Source of the DNA: Fimisoma sp964619315
GTDB taxonomy: Bacteria > Bacillota > Clostridia > Peptostreptococcales > Anaerovoracaceae
Length of the DNA: 64,000 nucleotides
NCBI GenBank assembly: GCA_964619315.1
Contig: CAZUEH010000006.1
Coordinates: 1 to 64,000 of the forward strand
Reading direction: 5' to 3'
Shown: positions 37,501 through 44,686 of the stretch, in pieces
How the letters are laid out: each line of letters opens with the position of its first letter
Numbering within the stretch: position 1 is the stretch's first letter
The notes under the pieces: generated by a model
What the model was told of the DNA's origin: nothing
What the model saw: the letters and a program-made list of their open reading frames with translations, nothing else
Databases searched by the model: none
Made by a program: the position numbers and the translations under genes

Positions 37501-37996
37501 AGTGTTTGAAGATTACATCAAGGGCCTTGAAAAAGAAGGAAGCTTCCGTTATATGGGGTCAGACATATTCTTCCACAGCTTAGATGTAGGCGAAACTTGC
37601 GAAGTTAAGCTTGGAGAAGGTAAGGTGTTGATGGTTAAACTTCACGAAGTAAGACCTGTTGACGGCGAAGGCTTCAGAGATGCGATTTTCGAAGTAAACG
37701 GAAACCGCAGAGTTATCAAAATAAAGGATATGGACGTTACTGTAAACTCCAATAGTTCTGTGCTTTATGCAGACGAAAGTAATCCGATGGAAGTGGGAGC
37801 AAACATCCCAGGAAACATCATAAGAGTACTTGTTAAAGAGGGAGAAGCTGTTGAAGAAAGACAGCCTATCGCAGTAATAGAAGCCATGAAAATGGAAACT
37901 AATATTCTAGCAACTTCTAAGGGAACGATAGAAAAAATCTACGTTTCTGAAGGACAGCAAGTTAAGGCTGGAGAAATGGTTGCAAAACTAAGCTAA
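34556..37996 (+). CDS. pyc: Pyruvate carboxylase
   Basis: The enzyme makes oxaloacetate from pyruvate, bicarbonate and ATP using biotin. The 1146-residue chain holds biotin carboxylase (about 1-450: KAAAGGGGRGMR, FIEMNPRIQVEHT), carboxyltransferase (about 530-800: TTMRDAQQSLMATR, HLHTHDTSGNG), the PYC C-terminal domain and a biotinyl domain with the AMKME lysine near residue 1112. It is full length and ends at a strong terminator. Confidence 0.97.
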   Translation: MGEIKKFKRVLVANRGEIAIRVFRACRELGIRTVAIYSEEDKHALFRTKADEAYQIGKGKTPVGVYLSIDEIIALAKAKGVDAIHPGYGFLAENVEFAKACDDAGIEFIGPTAEMMDRLGDKIKSKIVANSVGVPTIPGVEQAIGSEEEALEFAEKCGYPVMLKAAAGGGGRGMRIVQNKEELLPQFRSARSEAAKAFGIDDIFIEKYLENPKHIEVQILGDKYGNIVHLFERDCSIQRRHQKVIEFTPAMCLTEEQRQAICADAIKISRAVDYRSAGTVEFLVDKDGLHYFIEMNPRIQVEHTVSEIVTGIDIVQDQILVAQGYKLDSTEIAIPNQEAVKVTGHAIQCRITTEDPASGFMPDTGFIENYRSPGGFGIRLDGGNGFEGSEITPFYDSLLVKVTAFSRTFEDTRRKAIRALSEMTVKGIKTNIAFMLNVLNHPTFAAGMCDTGFIANTPELLNIAKGEDSELKVIEFLGNKYVNEKKGPKPQFNVPIFPKFKKEELEGLRGTKQLLDEKGPKAVADWVKDQKKLLITDTTMRDAQQSLMATRVRTVDMEKIAPAVSVYGKDLFSVEMWGGATFDTAYRFLKESPWERLETLREKMPNILFQMLIRGANAVGYKNYPDNVIREFVKESAKSGIDVFRIFDSLNWLEGMTVALDETLNQDKIAEACLCYTGDILDESKTKYNLAYYVKMAKELEKRGSHMLGIKDMSGLLKPMAAAKLVTTLKQEIGIPIHLHTHDTSGNGVATVLMAAQAGVDVVDAAFNSMSGLTSQPALNSVVAALQNYDRDTGIDTDKIQKISEYWRDVRPVYAGFESELVTSTAEIYKYEIPGGQYSNLKPQVESFGLGHKFEEVKDMYKSVNEMLGDIVKVTPSSKAVGDMAIFMVQNDLTPENIYEKGSGIDFPDSIVSYFEGMMGQPEGGFPERLQKLVLKDKPAITCRPGELLPPEDFDAIKKHLRDELGLEGTDKEAISYAIYPKVFEDYIKGLEKEGSFRYMGSDIFFHSLDVGETCEVKLGEGKVLMVKLHEVRPVDGEGFRDAIFEVNGNRRVIKIKDMDVTVNSNSSVLYADESNPMEVGANIPGNIIRVLVKEGEAVEERQPIAVIEAMKMETNILATSKGTIEKIYVSEGQQVKAGEMVAKLS

Positions 37997-38019
37997 TTTT
38001 GAAATAACAAGATAAAACA

Positions 38020-38053
38020 AAGCCCGCTTCACATATGTGAAGCGGGTTTGCTT
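38020..38053. terminator. Terminator between pyc and the convergent aminotransferase gene
   Basis: A 12-bp perfect palindromic stem (CCCGCTTCACAT, 38023-38034 with 38035-38046) is followed by TTTGCTTT. Confidence 0.85.
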
Positions 38054-38071
38054 TATTATCTAGGATGACAT

Positions 38072-39217
38072 TTATTTGTTTAGGGCTTTTCCCTGAGCAA
38101 CTAATTCATCGATGTATTCGTCAATCAATGCCAAACCTTCTTCAAGCTCTTCTGCGTGAGAAAGAGTGATACGGAAGGTATGAGGTATATAGAACGAATC
38201 TCCGTGACATACAAGAACGCCTTTCTGCTCCAACAAATTGTCGCAGAATTCTACGGAATTTACATCTAGGTCATAATGAACCAAATAAGTAGTACCATAA
38301 GAGTCAGCATATTGACGTAGATACTTATGGCCATCTAACCACTTGTCAATAACAGCCTTGTTTTGTGCAACGATATCTCTGCTACGAGCAAATATCTTAT
38401 CAGCATGTTCAAGAGCAATAGCGAAAATCCATTCGTCAAATACTCCACCACAGATAGAATCATAAGATCTTCTGTTGAACAAGTCCCATCTAACTTCAGG
38501 GTCACGGCAGATAATCCAACCACATCTTGTTCCAGCCATTGAATAAATCTTTGAGGAACTGCAAGTTACGATTGCTTTGTCATAAATATCTACCATGGAA
38601 TACATGTAGTCTTCTTTAAGACCTCTGTACATTTCATCGCATACGATCCAAGCATCTACGGATTTAGCGATATCAACTAGTTCCTGCATTTCCTCAAGGG
38701 ACATAAGAGAACCAGTAGGGTTATTAGGGTTAGTAAGCAATATTGCTTTGGTGTTTTTATCAACAACTTTTCTAACCTCGTCTAGATTAAGTTTGTAAGC
38801 ATCTTCTGGTCTAAGTTTTACTTCACGAACCTCAGCGCCTATGGATTTAGGTAATGAATCGAATTGCTGATAATTCGGCATTATAGAGATAACGTTGTCA
38901 GTAGGTTCAATTAGTGTATAAACTACTGTGTTGTTAGCCCCTGTACCACCATGAACAAGAATTACATCCTCGTCGGTAACATCTTTGTACAAATTAGCAA
39001 CAGCTGTACGAAGTCTAGGGGTTCCAGCAAAGAAACCGTAACCTAGGTTCATTTTTTTAAGCTCTTCAATGAAATCGTCAAGGCTTTCACCTGTAAGTTC
39101 AAAGAGCTCTTCCACGGTCATTGGAAGAACGCAACTTCCGCCTAAGTAAATTTTTGTTAAAGGGCTGTTAGCAGCTGGATTTAACCAGTTTTCTAGTACA
39201 AATTCATCTAATTTCAT
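38072..39217 (-). CDS. PLP-dependent aminotransferase, class I/II (paralogue A)
   Basis: The 381-residue protein is a fold-type I aminotransferase: GGTGANN near the cofactor phosphate site, LTNPNNPTGS, CDEMYRG with the pyridine-binding Asp, and SSSKIYSMAGTRCGW with the PLP lysine. I place the start at ATG 39217, which has GGGAGGG upstream; the longer frame to 39280 lacks a site. It is clearly paralogous to the gene at 40620. Both flank a PucR-type regulator, this one divergently, so the regulator may control it. The substrate is unknown. Confidence 0.85.
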   Translation of the reverse strand: MKLDEFVLENWLNPAANSPLTKIYLGGSCVLPMTVEELFELTGESLDDFIEELKKMNLGYGFFAGTPRLRTAVANLYKDVTDEDVILVHGGTGANNTVVYTLIEPTDNVISIMPNYQQFDSLPKSIGAEVREVKLRPEDAYKLNLDEVRKVVDKNTKAILLTNPNNPTGSLMSLEEMQELVDIAKSVDAWIVCDEMYRGLKEDYMYSMVDIYDKAIVTCSSSKIYSMAGTRCGWIICRDPEVRWDLFNRRSYDSICGGVFDEWIFAIALEHADKIFARSRDIVAQNKAVIDKWLDGHKYLRQYADSYGTTYLVHYDLDVNSVEFCDNLLEQKGVLVCHGDSFYIPHTFRITLSHAEELEEGLALIDEYIDELVAQGKALNK

Positions 39218-39329
39218 AAGGTCCCTCCCATAAAAGTCTTTGTGTGTTTTTTTATAATATATACTTAATCCTCGGCACATACAAGAAGAAGGGTTTGGAC
39301 AAAAATATAATTTCTTTTTAATTTAGTTG

Positions 39330-39338
39330 TGATATAAT
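39330..39338 (+). promoter_or_regulatory. Extended -10 promoter for the PucR-type gene
   Basis: TGATATAAT gives an extended -10 element (TGn plus TATAAT at 39333-39338). The -35 match upstream is weak, so activation may be needed. Confidence 0.5.
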
Positions 39339-39404
39339 ACAAGTATATTAGCATTGCATAGGGAGGCTTACGGGATTACAATAGTCACCAGTTTGGAGGA
39401 TAAT

Positions 39405-40589
39405 ATGAAAGTAACTGTTGAAGATATTTGCAATTTTCCGGAATTTACAAATCTTAAGTTGATTGCTGGCAAAGAGGGGATCAACAATGTTGTAGAAAAA
39501 TGCGGAATATTAGACTATGAGTTTGTGGACGGAGTGCGTGAAAAATGGTACAGCACTAACTTTAGACAAAATCACATGATTGTCGTAACTAGTTTTTTGT
39601 ATGCTAAAGACAATGAATATCTCATAATGGACGCAGTCAAAAATTTGGCTTCACGAAAGTGTAGTGGTTTAATAATTAAAAACATTTTCCACTTGCCAAT
39701 ACATGAAAATGTCATAAGATACGCGGACACTATGAAATTTCCACTTATTCTTGTAGAGGGAAGCAACATACATTATGAGGATCTAATAGTTTTGATTTCA
39801 GAAAGAGTCAAGCAATATGAATCCTTGCATTTCAGGGAAAGCAAAGTGGACGAAATATTTAGAAACGGCTCCAATACAGAGGTTTGCGAGAAGATTGCGT
39901 ACGAAATAAATCCTACATTTCAGACGGACATGGTAGCGATGTTCTTTCAGCCCACAGGAGAGTTTACGACAGATGACTACTTAGAGGTAGAAAGAAAGAT
40001 AATGGATTCGAATCTCTTGTTTGCGTCAGATTCAACATTCTATTATAAAGGTGGGTTCTTTATAATTCACTCAAAAGAAATGTTTGATACGGTTGATGCA
40101 GAAAAACTGTGCGAACCCATTTTAGATATATTTAAGGATTATGATAAAAAGTTTAGAATAGGAATAAGCGGCGTGCACCATCTTTTATGGCAAATTAAAA
40201 ATTGCCTCGAGGAAAGCCGTTATGCTGCAAGGCTCAAAACCTGTGAAGATACAGGACACACACTTTACGAAAATTTAGGTATATACAAAGTTATATTGCC
40301 TTATTGCGATAGCTCTGTCATGAGAGATTTTAGCATGGAATATATTAAGCCACTTGAAGACTACGACTTGGAAACCAAGGGGAATTTGTTAGAAACAGCT
40401 ATTGGATATGTCTTAAACGATGGTGATATTCAAAAAACTGCCGATTCAATGTTACAGCACAAGAACACTATAAGATACAGGCTTAAAAACATAAGCAACA
40501 TACTGGGAATGAACATTTTTGAAACTACTAACTATGAAATACTATCCTTTGCTATTAGGATATATATTTGCAACGATGGGGATTTATAA
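39405..40589 (+). CDS. PucR-family transcriptional regulator
   Basis: The 394-residue protein has an N-terminal PucR purine-catabolism-type sensor domain (MKVTVEDICNFPEF to about residue 130), a middle GGDEF-like region (about 150-290) and a C-terminal helix-turn-helix (GDIQKTADSMLQHKNTIRYR) of the HTH_30 type. The start at ATG 39405 follows TTGGAGGA; an upstream in-frame codon at 39354 is unlikely. It is divergent from one aminotransferase gene and 30 bases upstream of two others, so amino acid use is its likely target. The effector is unknown. Confidence 0.88.
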   Translation: MKVTVEDICNFPEFTNLKLIAGKEGINNVVEKCGILDYEFVDGVREKWYSTNFRQNHMIVVTSFLYAKDNEYLIMDAVKNLASRKCSGLIIKNIFHLPIHENVIRYADTMKFPLILVEGSNIHYEDLIVLISERVKQYESLHFRESKVDEIFRNGSNTEVCEKIAYEINPTFQTDMVAMFFQPTGEFTTDDYLEVERKIMDSNLLFASDSTFYYKGGFFIIHSKEMFDTVDAEKLCEPILDIFKDYDKKFRIGISGVHHLLWQIKNCLEESRYAARLKTCEDTGHTLYENLGIYKVILPYCDSSVMRDFSMEYIKPLEDYDLETKGNLLETAIGYVLNDGDIQKTADSMLQHKNTIRYRLKNISNILGMNIFETTNYEILSFAIRIYICNDGDL

Positions 40590-40619
40590 TTGATAATATA
40601 AAAGGAAAGGAGCAAGAGC

Positions 40620-41744
40620 ATGAAAATTGAGACATTTAAAGTTGAAAGATGGATGAACGACTATGAAGACTTGGCAGTATACAACTTGGGAGAAACCTGT
40701 ATAGATTCTCTAAAAATAGGCGAACTGTTAGAATTGGCAGGAGAAAATCCTGATGAGTATTTGATAGGCTTGAAAGACAAGAGACTGACATATAGCCACA
40801 TATTCGGGTCGCCAGAATTTGTAAATGGAGTTGCAGGACTTTATAAGGATTTGAAAGGCGAAAATGTAATACCTACTCACGGTGCGGTAGGTGCAAACAA
40901 CATGGTAATAAATGCTTTAATAGAAAGCACTGATAATATGATCTCAGTAATGCCAACGTATCAGCAGCATTATTCTATTCCACGAGCCATCGGAGCTGAG
41001 GTCAGAATTTTGCAACTTAGACCTGAAAACAATTTTTTGCCGGATTTAGAAGAATTGAAAACTTTAGTCGATGATAACACTAAAATGATTACAATTAACA
41101 ATCCAAACAACCCTACGGGTTCATGGATTCCGGCAGAAACCATGAAAGCGATTAGCGATATAGCCGCTGAAGTAGGAGCTTATGTGCTATCTGATGAAGT
41201 ATATAGAGGGATTTCAGAAGACGGTAGTTACATGGAGTCAATCGTTGACATCTATGATAAAGGGATTTCTGTTGGAAGCATGTCCAAGATATTTTCTCTA
41301 GCAGGCCTTAGAATGGGGTGGATCGCTTCTAAAGATGAAACTGTGTTATACGAATGTCTTGAGAGAAGAGATTATGATACCATATCATGCGGATTGTTAG
41401 ATGACTTGCTCGCATCATTAGCATTAGCTAACAAAGAAAAGATATTCGAGAGAAATAGCAAAATTCTAAAAAAGAATAGAGAAATATTGAACAAATGGGT
41501 TAACGAAACTCCAGGAGTTCGCTATCTTAAACCTGTGGCAGGAACTACAGCCTTGGTATATTATGACCTTGACATGCCTTCCTATGAGGTTTGCACAAGA
41601 TTAATCAAAGAGAAGGGGCTGTTGTTTACACCGGGTGCCGCTTTTGAAATGGAGGGCGGAGTTAGAATAGGCTATGCGTTTGACTCGGTACTGCTTAAGG
41701 AAGGTCTTGACAAGTTTAGAGAATTTTTAGAGGAGAATAGATAA
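40620..41744 (+). CDS. PLP-dependent aminotransferase, class I/II (paralogue B)
   Basis: The 374-residue protein has AVGANNMV, INNPNNPTGSW, SDEVYRG with the pyridine-binding Asp and SMSKIFSLAGLRMGW with the PLP lysine. It aligns end to end with the - strand paralogue A, including SIVDIYDK and the RRxYDxI stretch. GGAAAGGAG precedes the ATG. It is directly joined to the next aminotransferase gene (ATG follows the TAA). The specificity cannot be told from sequence. Confidence 0.87.
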   Translation: MKIETFKVERWMNDYEDLAVYNLGETCIDSLKIGELLELAGENPDEYLIGLKDKRLTYSHIFGSPEFVNGVAGLYKDLKGENVIPTHGAVGANNMVINALIESTDNMISVMPTYQQHYSIPRAIGAEVRILQLRPENNFLPDLEELKTLVDDNTKMITINNPNNPTGSWIPAETMKAISDIAAEVGAYVLSDEVYRGISEDGSYMESIVDIYDKGISVGSMSKIFSLAGLRMGWIASKDETVLYECLERRDYDTISCGLLDDLLASLALANKEKIFERNSKILKKNREILNKWVNETPGVRYLKPVAGTTALVYYDLDMPSYEVCTRLIKEKGLLFTPGAAFEMEGGVRIGYAFDSVLLKEGLDKFREFLEENR

Positions 41745-42908
41745 ATGGAACATCGTTTTATTTCAAAAAAATATTGGGTAGAGGCATCGACGCCTTTTGG
41801 AACTACTAATGAAAAAGCAGCGGAGGTTAAGGACTGTATAAACCTAAGCATAGGAGATCCAGACTTAATCACAGATAAGATAATAATAGATGGAGCTTAT
41901 AAAGACACCCTAAAGGGGCATACTAGATACACAAACATGTATGGAGATCCAGAACTAAAACAGGAAATACGTAACTTCTATAAAGATGAGTACGATCTTG
42001 ATATCCCTGATAATGAAGTAATAGTTACGGCTTCAGGCCTCATTGCCATGTACTGCGTATTACAAGCTGTGCTAGATGATGGAGATGAAGTTATAATGCA
42101 AGCGCCTTTCTTCACTCCCTACACCTCTCAGGTGGAAATGGCCGGAGGAATACCTGTTGAGTTAGATACATATGAGGAAGAGGACTTTCAAATAAATATT
42201 GAAAGGCTAAAATCACTAATTACGCCTAAAACTAAGGTATTGATAATTAACACTCCGTCCAATCCTACAGGCAGTTGTTTGTCCATTAGTACAATGGAAG
42301 CCATAGCAAAAATTACGGAAGAAGAAGACTTGTTGGTGATATCCGACGAAATTTATACTTCGTATAGTTTCGAAGACGAGTTTGTTCCATTCATATCCCT
42401 TCCTGGAATGAGAGAAAGAACTATAACTATAAACTCATTTTCGAAGAACTTTATAATGACAGGTTGGAGAGTGGGCAATGTAATTGCACCGTCATATTTT
42501 ATAAAAGTACTCAAAGATATGGGGGAAAACATCATATATTCTGCTCCGGCACCATCACAGAGAGCAGCAATTCATGCTCTTAGAAATAGAAAAATCGTAC
42601 AACCTCCTATAATAGAAGAATATAAGAAGAGAATGGTTTATGTTGCTCAAAGAGTAAATTCCATTCCATGGATGAGCGTCATTGATCCACCTAAAGGAAG
42701 TTTCTATCTTTTCATTAACATTAAAAAGACCGGAATGAGCAGTGCGGAAGTAACCGAGATGATTTTGGAAAAAGCCCATGTCTTATTTTTACCGGGCAAT
42801 GCTTTTGGAAAATGTGGGGAAGGGTATATCAGAATAGCCTGTACAGTGGGAATTGAAAAGCTGAAAGAGGCTTTTGACAGAATTGAAAGAATTAGCCTTG
42901 ACAAATAA
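41745..42908 (+). CDS. PLP-dependent aminotransferase, class I (aspartate-type)
   Basis: The 387-residue protein belongs to a different branch from its two neighbours: INLSIGDPDLIT, YTNMYGDPELKQEI, INTPSNPTGSC, SDEIYTSYSFE and NSFSKNFIMTGWRVG with the PLP lysine, then the C-terminal substrate arginine in GYIRIAC. This is the standard aspartate, aromatic or branched-chain class I pattern. It starts at the base after the previous stop, so the two are co-translated. The promoter for the PerR-like gene overlaps its 3' end. Confidence 0.9.
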   Translation: MEHRFISKKYWVEASTPFGTTNEKAAEVKDCINLSIGDPDLITDKIIIDGAYKDTLKGHTRYTNMYGDPELKQEIRNFYKDEYDLDIPDNEVIVTASGLIAMYCVLQAVLDDGDEVIMQAPFFTPYTSQVEMAGGIPVELDTYEEEDFQINIERLKSLITPKTKVLIINTPSNPTGSCLSISTMEAIAKITEEEDLLVISDEIYTSYSFEDEFVPFISLPGMRERTITINSFSKNFIMTGWRVGNVIAPSYFIKVLKDMGENIIYSAPAPSQRAAIHALRNRKIVQPPIIEEYKKRMVYVAQRVNSIPWMSVIDPPKGSFYLFINIKKTGMSSAEVTEMILEKAHVLFLPGNAFGKCGEGYIRIACTVGIEKLKEAFDRIERISLDK

Positions 42909-42925
42909 AATAGAGATGGTATAAT
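42898..42925 (+). promoter_or_regulatory. Consensus promoter of the PerR-like operon
   Basis: Perfect TTGACA (42898-42903), 16 bases, perfect TATAAT (42920-42925). The -35 lies in the last codons of the aminotransferase gene. Such a strong promoter would need a repressor. Confidence 0.8.
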
Positions 42926-42930
42926 GGTTT

Positions 42931-42945
42931 TAAGAATAATAATAA
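42931..42945 (+). promoter_or_regulatory. Candidate Per box (PerR operator)
   Basis: TAAGAATAATAATAA matches 11 of the 14 fixed positions of the Bacillus subtilis PerR consensus TTATAATNATTATAA. It lies just after the -10, around the transcription start, where a repressor would block. The match is by eye. Confidence 0.5.
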
Positions 42946-42978
42946 GAATTGTTCCTAAAAACGAAAGTAGGTGCTATC

Positions 42979-43335
42979 GTGACGAAACAAAAAGAACTCG
43001 TTTTAAGAATTATAGAACAATCACATAAGCATCCAACAGCGGAGGAAGTTTTTTTTCAAGCAAGGGAAGAGATGAAAGGTATTGCATTAAGTACAGTTTA
43101 TCGTAATATCAATGCTCTTGTAGGAGAAGGCTTAATAAAGCGCATAAGTATGCTAAACAACCCTGACCGTTTTGACAACGTAAGGGAAGATCATGACCAT
43201 CTGATTTGCAAAAAATGCGGCAAGCTAAAAGATATTCAATTGATAGGAGTCGAAAAGGCAATTGAAGAAGTTACAGGAGAAAACATTTCATCCTACGAGA
43301 TTAACGCCTACTATTTATGTGAAGAATGTAATTAG
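42979..43335 (+). CDS. perR: Fur-family transcriptional regulator, probably PerR
   Basis: The 118-residue protein has the Fur winged helix (HKHPTAEEVFFQAREEM, ALSTVYRNINALVGEGLI) and a C-terminal metal domain with two CxxC pairs (ICKKCGK and LCEECN) and HDH. I place the start at GTG 42979; the longer TTG frame at 42949 covers the candidate Per box. It sits in an operon with a rubredoxin-fused flavoprotein and rubrerythrin, both peroxide or oxygen defence genes, so PerR is favoured over Fur or Zur. Confidence 0.82.
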   Translation: MTKQKELVLRIIEQSHKHPTAEEVFFQAREEMKGIALSTVYRNINALVGEGLIKRISMLNNPDRFDNVREDHDHLICKKCGKLKDIQLIGVEKAIEEVTGENISSYEINAYYLCEECN

Positions 43336-43349
43336 GGGAGGAGAGAACA

Positions 43350-43952
43350 ATGAACAACCAAGCCATGTTTAACATTAGCTACGGGCTATACGTCCTGACA
43401 GCGAGGGAAGCAGACAAAGACAACGGATGTATCATTAACACACTACTACAAGTTACTTCAACACCAAATGCGGTTTCTATTGCACTAAATAAGGATAATT
43501 ATACCCATGATATGATTATGAATACTTCGAAATTTAACGTTTCGATGTTAGATACTACAAGCTCATTCGATGTATTCAAACATTTTGGATTCCAAAGCGG
43601 TAGAGATGTAGATAAGTTTGCAGATTACAAATCTGCTAAACGAGGACAAAACGGTCTATATTATATAACCGGCTCTACCAATGGATATATATCTGCAGAG
43701 GTTTTTAAAACCTTAGACTTGGGAACACACACCATGTTTATAGCAAACGTTACAGATATGGATGTACTTTCCAAGGAACCATCCTTGACATATGATTATT
43801 ATCATAAGAATGTCAAGCCGAAGCCAACGGACGAAAAGAAGACAGGATATAGATGCAAAATTTGCGGATATATCTATGAGGGAGAACCATTACCAGAAGA
43901 TTTCATTTGTCCGATTTGTAAACACGGCGCTGCGGATTTTGAAAAGTTATAG
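43350..43952 (+). CDS. Flavin reductase-rubredoxin fusion (high molecular weight rubredoxin)
   Basis: The 200-residue protein has an N-terminal FMN-binding flavin reductase-like domain (residues 1-155) and a C-terminal rubredoxin with its four cysteines (YRCKICGYIYEG and FICPICK). This architecture is Hrb of acetogens and other anaerobes, which passes electrons from NADH to a flavodiiron oxygen reductase. The partner flavodiiron gene is not adjacent; rubrerythrin follows 23 bases later. GGGGAGGAG precedes the ATG. Confidence 0.9.
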   Translation: MNNQAMFNISYGLYVLTAREADKDNGCIINTLLQVTSTPNAVSIALNKDNYTHDMIMNTSKFNVSMLDTTSSFDVFKHFGFQSGRDVDKFADYKSAKRGQNGLYYITGSTNGYISAEVFKTLDLGTHTMFIANVTDMDVLSKEPSLTYDYYHKNVKPKPTDEKKTGYRCKICGYIYEGEPLPEDFICPICKHGAADFEKL

Positions 43953-43975
43953 AGAAATTAAACAGGAGGTAGGAA

Positions 43976-44512
43976 ATGAAAAGTTTAAAAGGTACAAAAA
44001 CGGAAGCTAACTTAATGACTGCTTTTGCAGGGGAATCACAGGCAAGAAATAAGTATACTTATTTTGCAAGTGTAGCAAAGAAAGAAGGCTACGAACAGAT
44101 ATCAGCTATTTTCCAAAAAACTGCTGACAACGAAAAAGAGCACGCGAAGATGTGGTTCAAAGCCCTTGGAGAATTAGGAAACACAGCAGAGAACCTTCTG
44201 TCAGCAGCTGAGGGCGAAAACTACGAGTGGACAGAAATGTACGCTGAATTCGCTAAAGTTGCAAAAGAAGAAGGCTTTGATGTATTGGCCGATCAATTTG
44301 CTGCAGTAGCAAAGGTTGAGAAGCATCACGAAGATAGATACAGAAAGCTTCTTAACAATGTAGAAGTAAAGGCAGTATTTGAAAAGTCAGAAGAAACCAT
44401 GTGGGAATGCAGAAACTGCGGACACTTGGAAATGGGTAAGAAGGCACCGGACGTTTGTCCAGTATGCTCACATCCACAGAGTTACTTCGAAGTTAGAAAA
44501 GAAAACTATTAA
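43976..44512 (+). CDS. rbr: Rubrerythrin
   Basis: Rubrerythrin reduces hydrogen peroxide in anaerobes. The 178-residue protein has a four-helix diiron domain (AGESQARNKYTYFA, DNEKEHAKMWF, AKVEKHHEDRY with the Glu and His ligands) and a C-terminal rubredoxin-like site (ECRNCGH, CPVCSH). Length is normal. It ends the operon and is followed by a GC-rich terminator. Repression by the PerR-like protein upstream is likely. Confidence 0.95.
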   Translation: MKSLKGTKTEANLMTAFAGESQARNKYTYFASVAKKEGYEQISAIFQKTADNEKEHAKMWFKALGELGNTAENLLSAAEGENYEWTEMYAEFAKVAKEEGFDVLADQFAAVAKVEKHHEDRYRKLLNNVEVKAVFEKSEETMWECRNCGHLEMGKKAPDVCPVCSHPQSYFEVRKENY

Positions 44513-44549
44513 TAATCAAATTTATGTGACTCCATAAATTCATGCAAAT

Positions 44550-44573
44550 GACGCCCCTTGTGGGCGTCTTTTA
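44550..44573 (+). terminator. Intrinsic terminator after rubrerythrin
   Basis: A 7-bp GC-rich stem (GACGCCC, 44550-44556, with 44562-44568) is followed by TTTT; a second T run follows at 44576. Confidence 0.85.
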
Positions 44574-44615
44574 CGTTTTTGAGGACTATCCACAAGTTTT
44601 GAATAGTCAATTTAT

Positions 44616-44644
44616 TTGCAAAAAAATCAAAAAACCTGTATATT
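44616..44644 (+). promoter_or_regulatory. Promoter of the sigma-54 activator gene
   Basis: TTGCAA (44616-44621), 17 bases, TATATT (44639-44644), about 43 bases before the ATG at 44687. It is a sigma-A type promoter. Confidence 0.5.
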
Positions 44645-44686
44645 ATTATGAAAAGAAACATGTTCACAAGTTGAAAGGGTGAGAAA

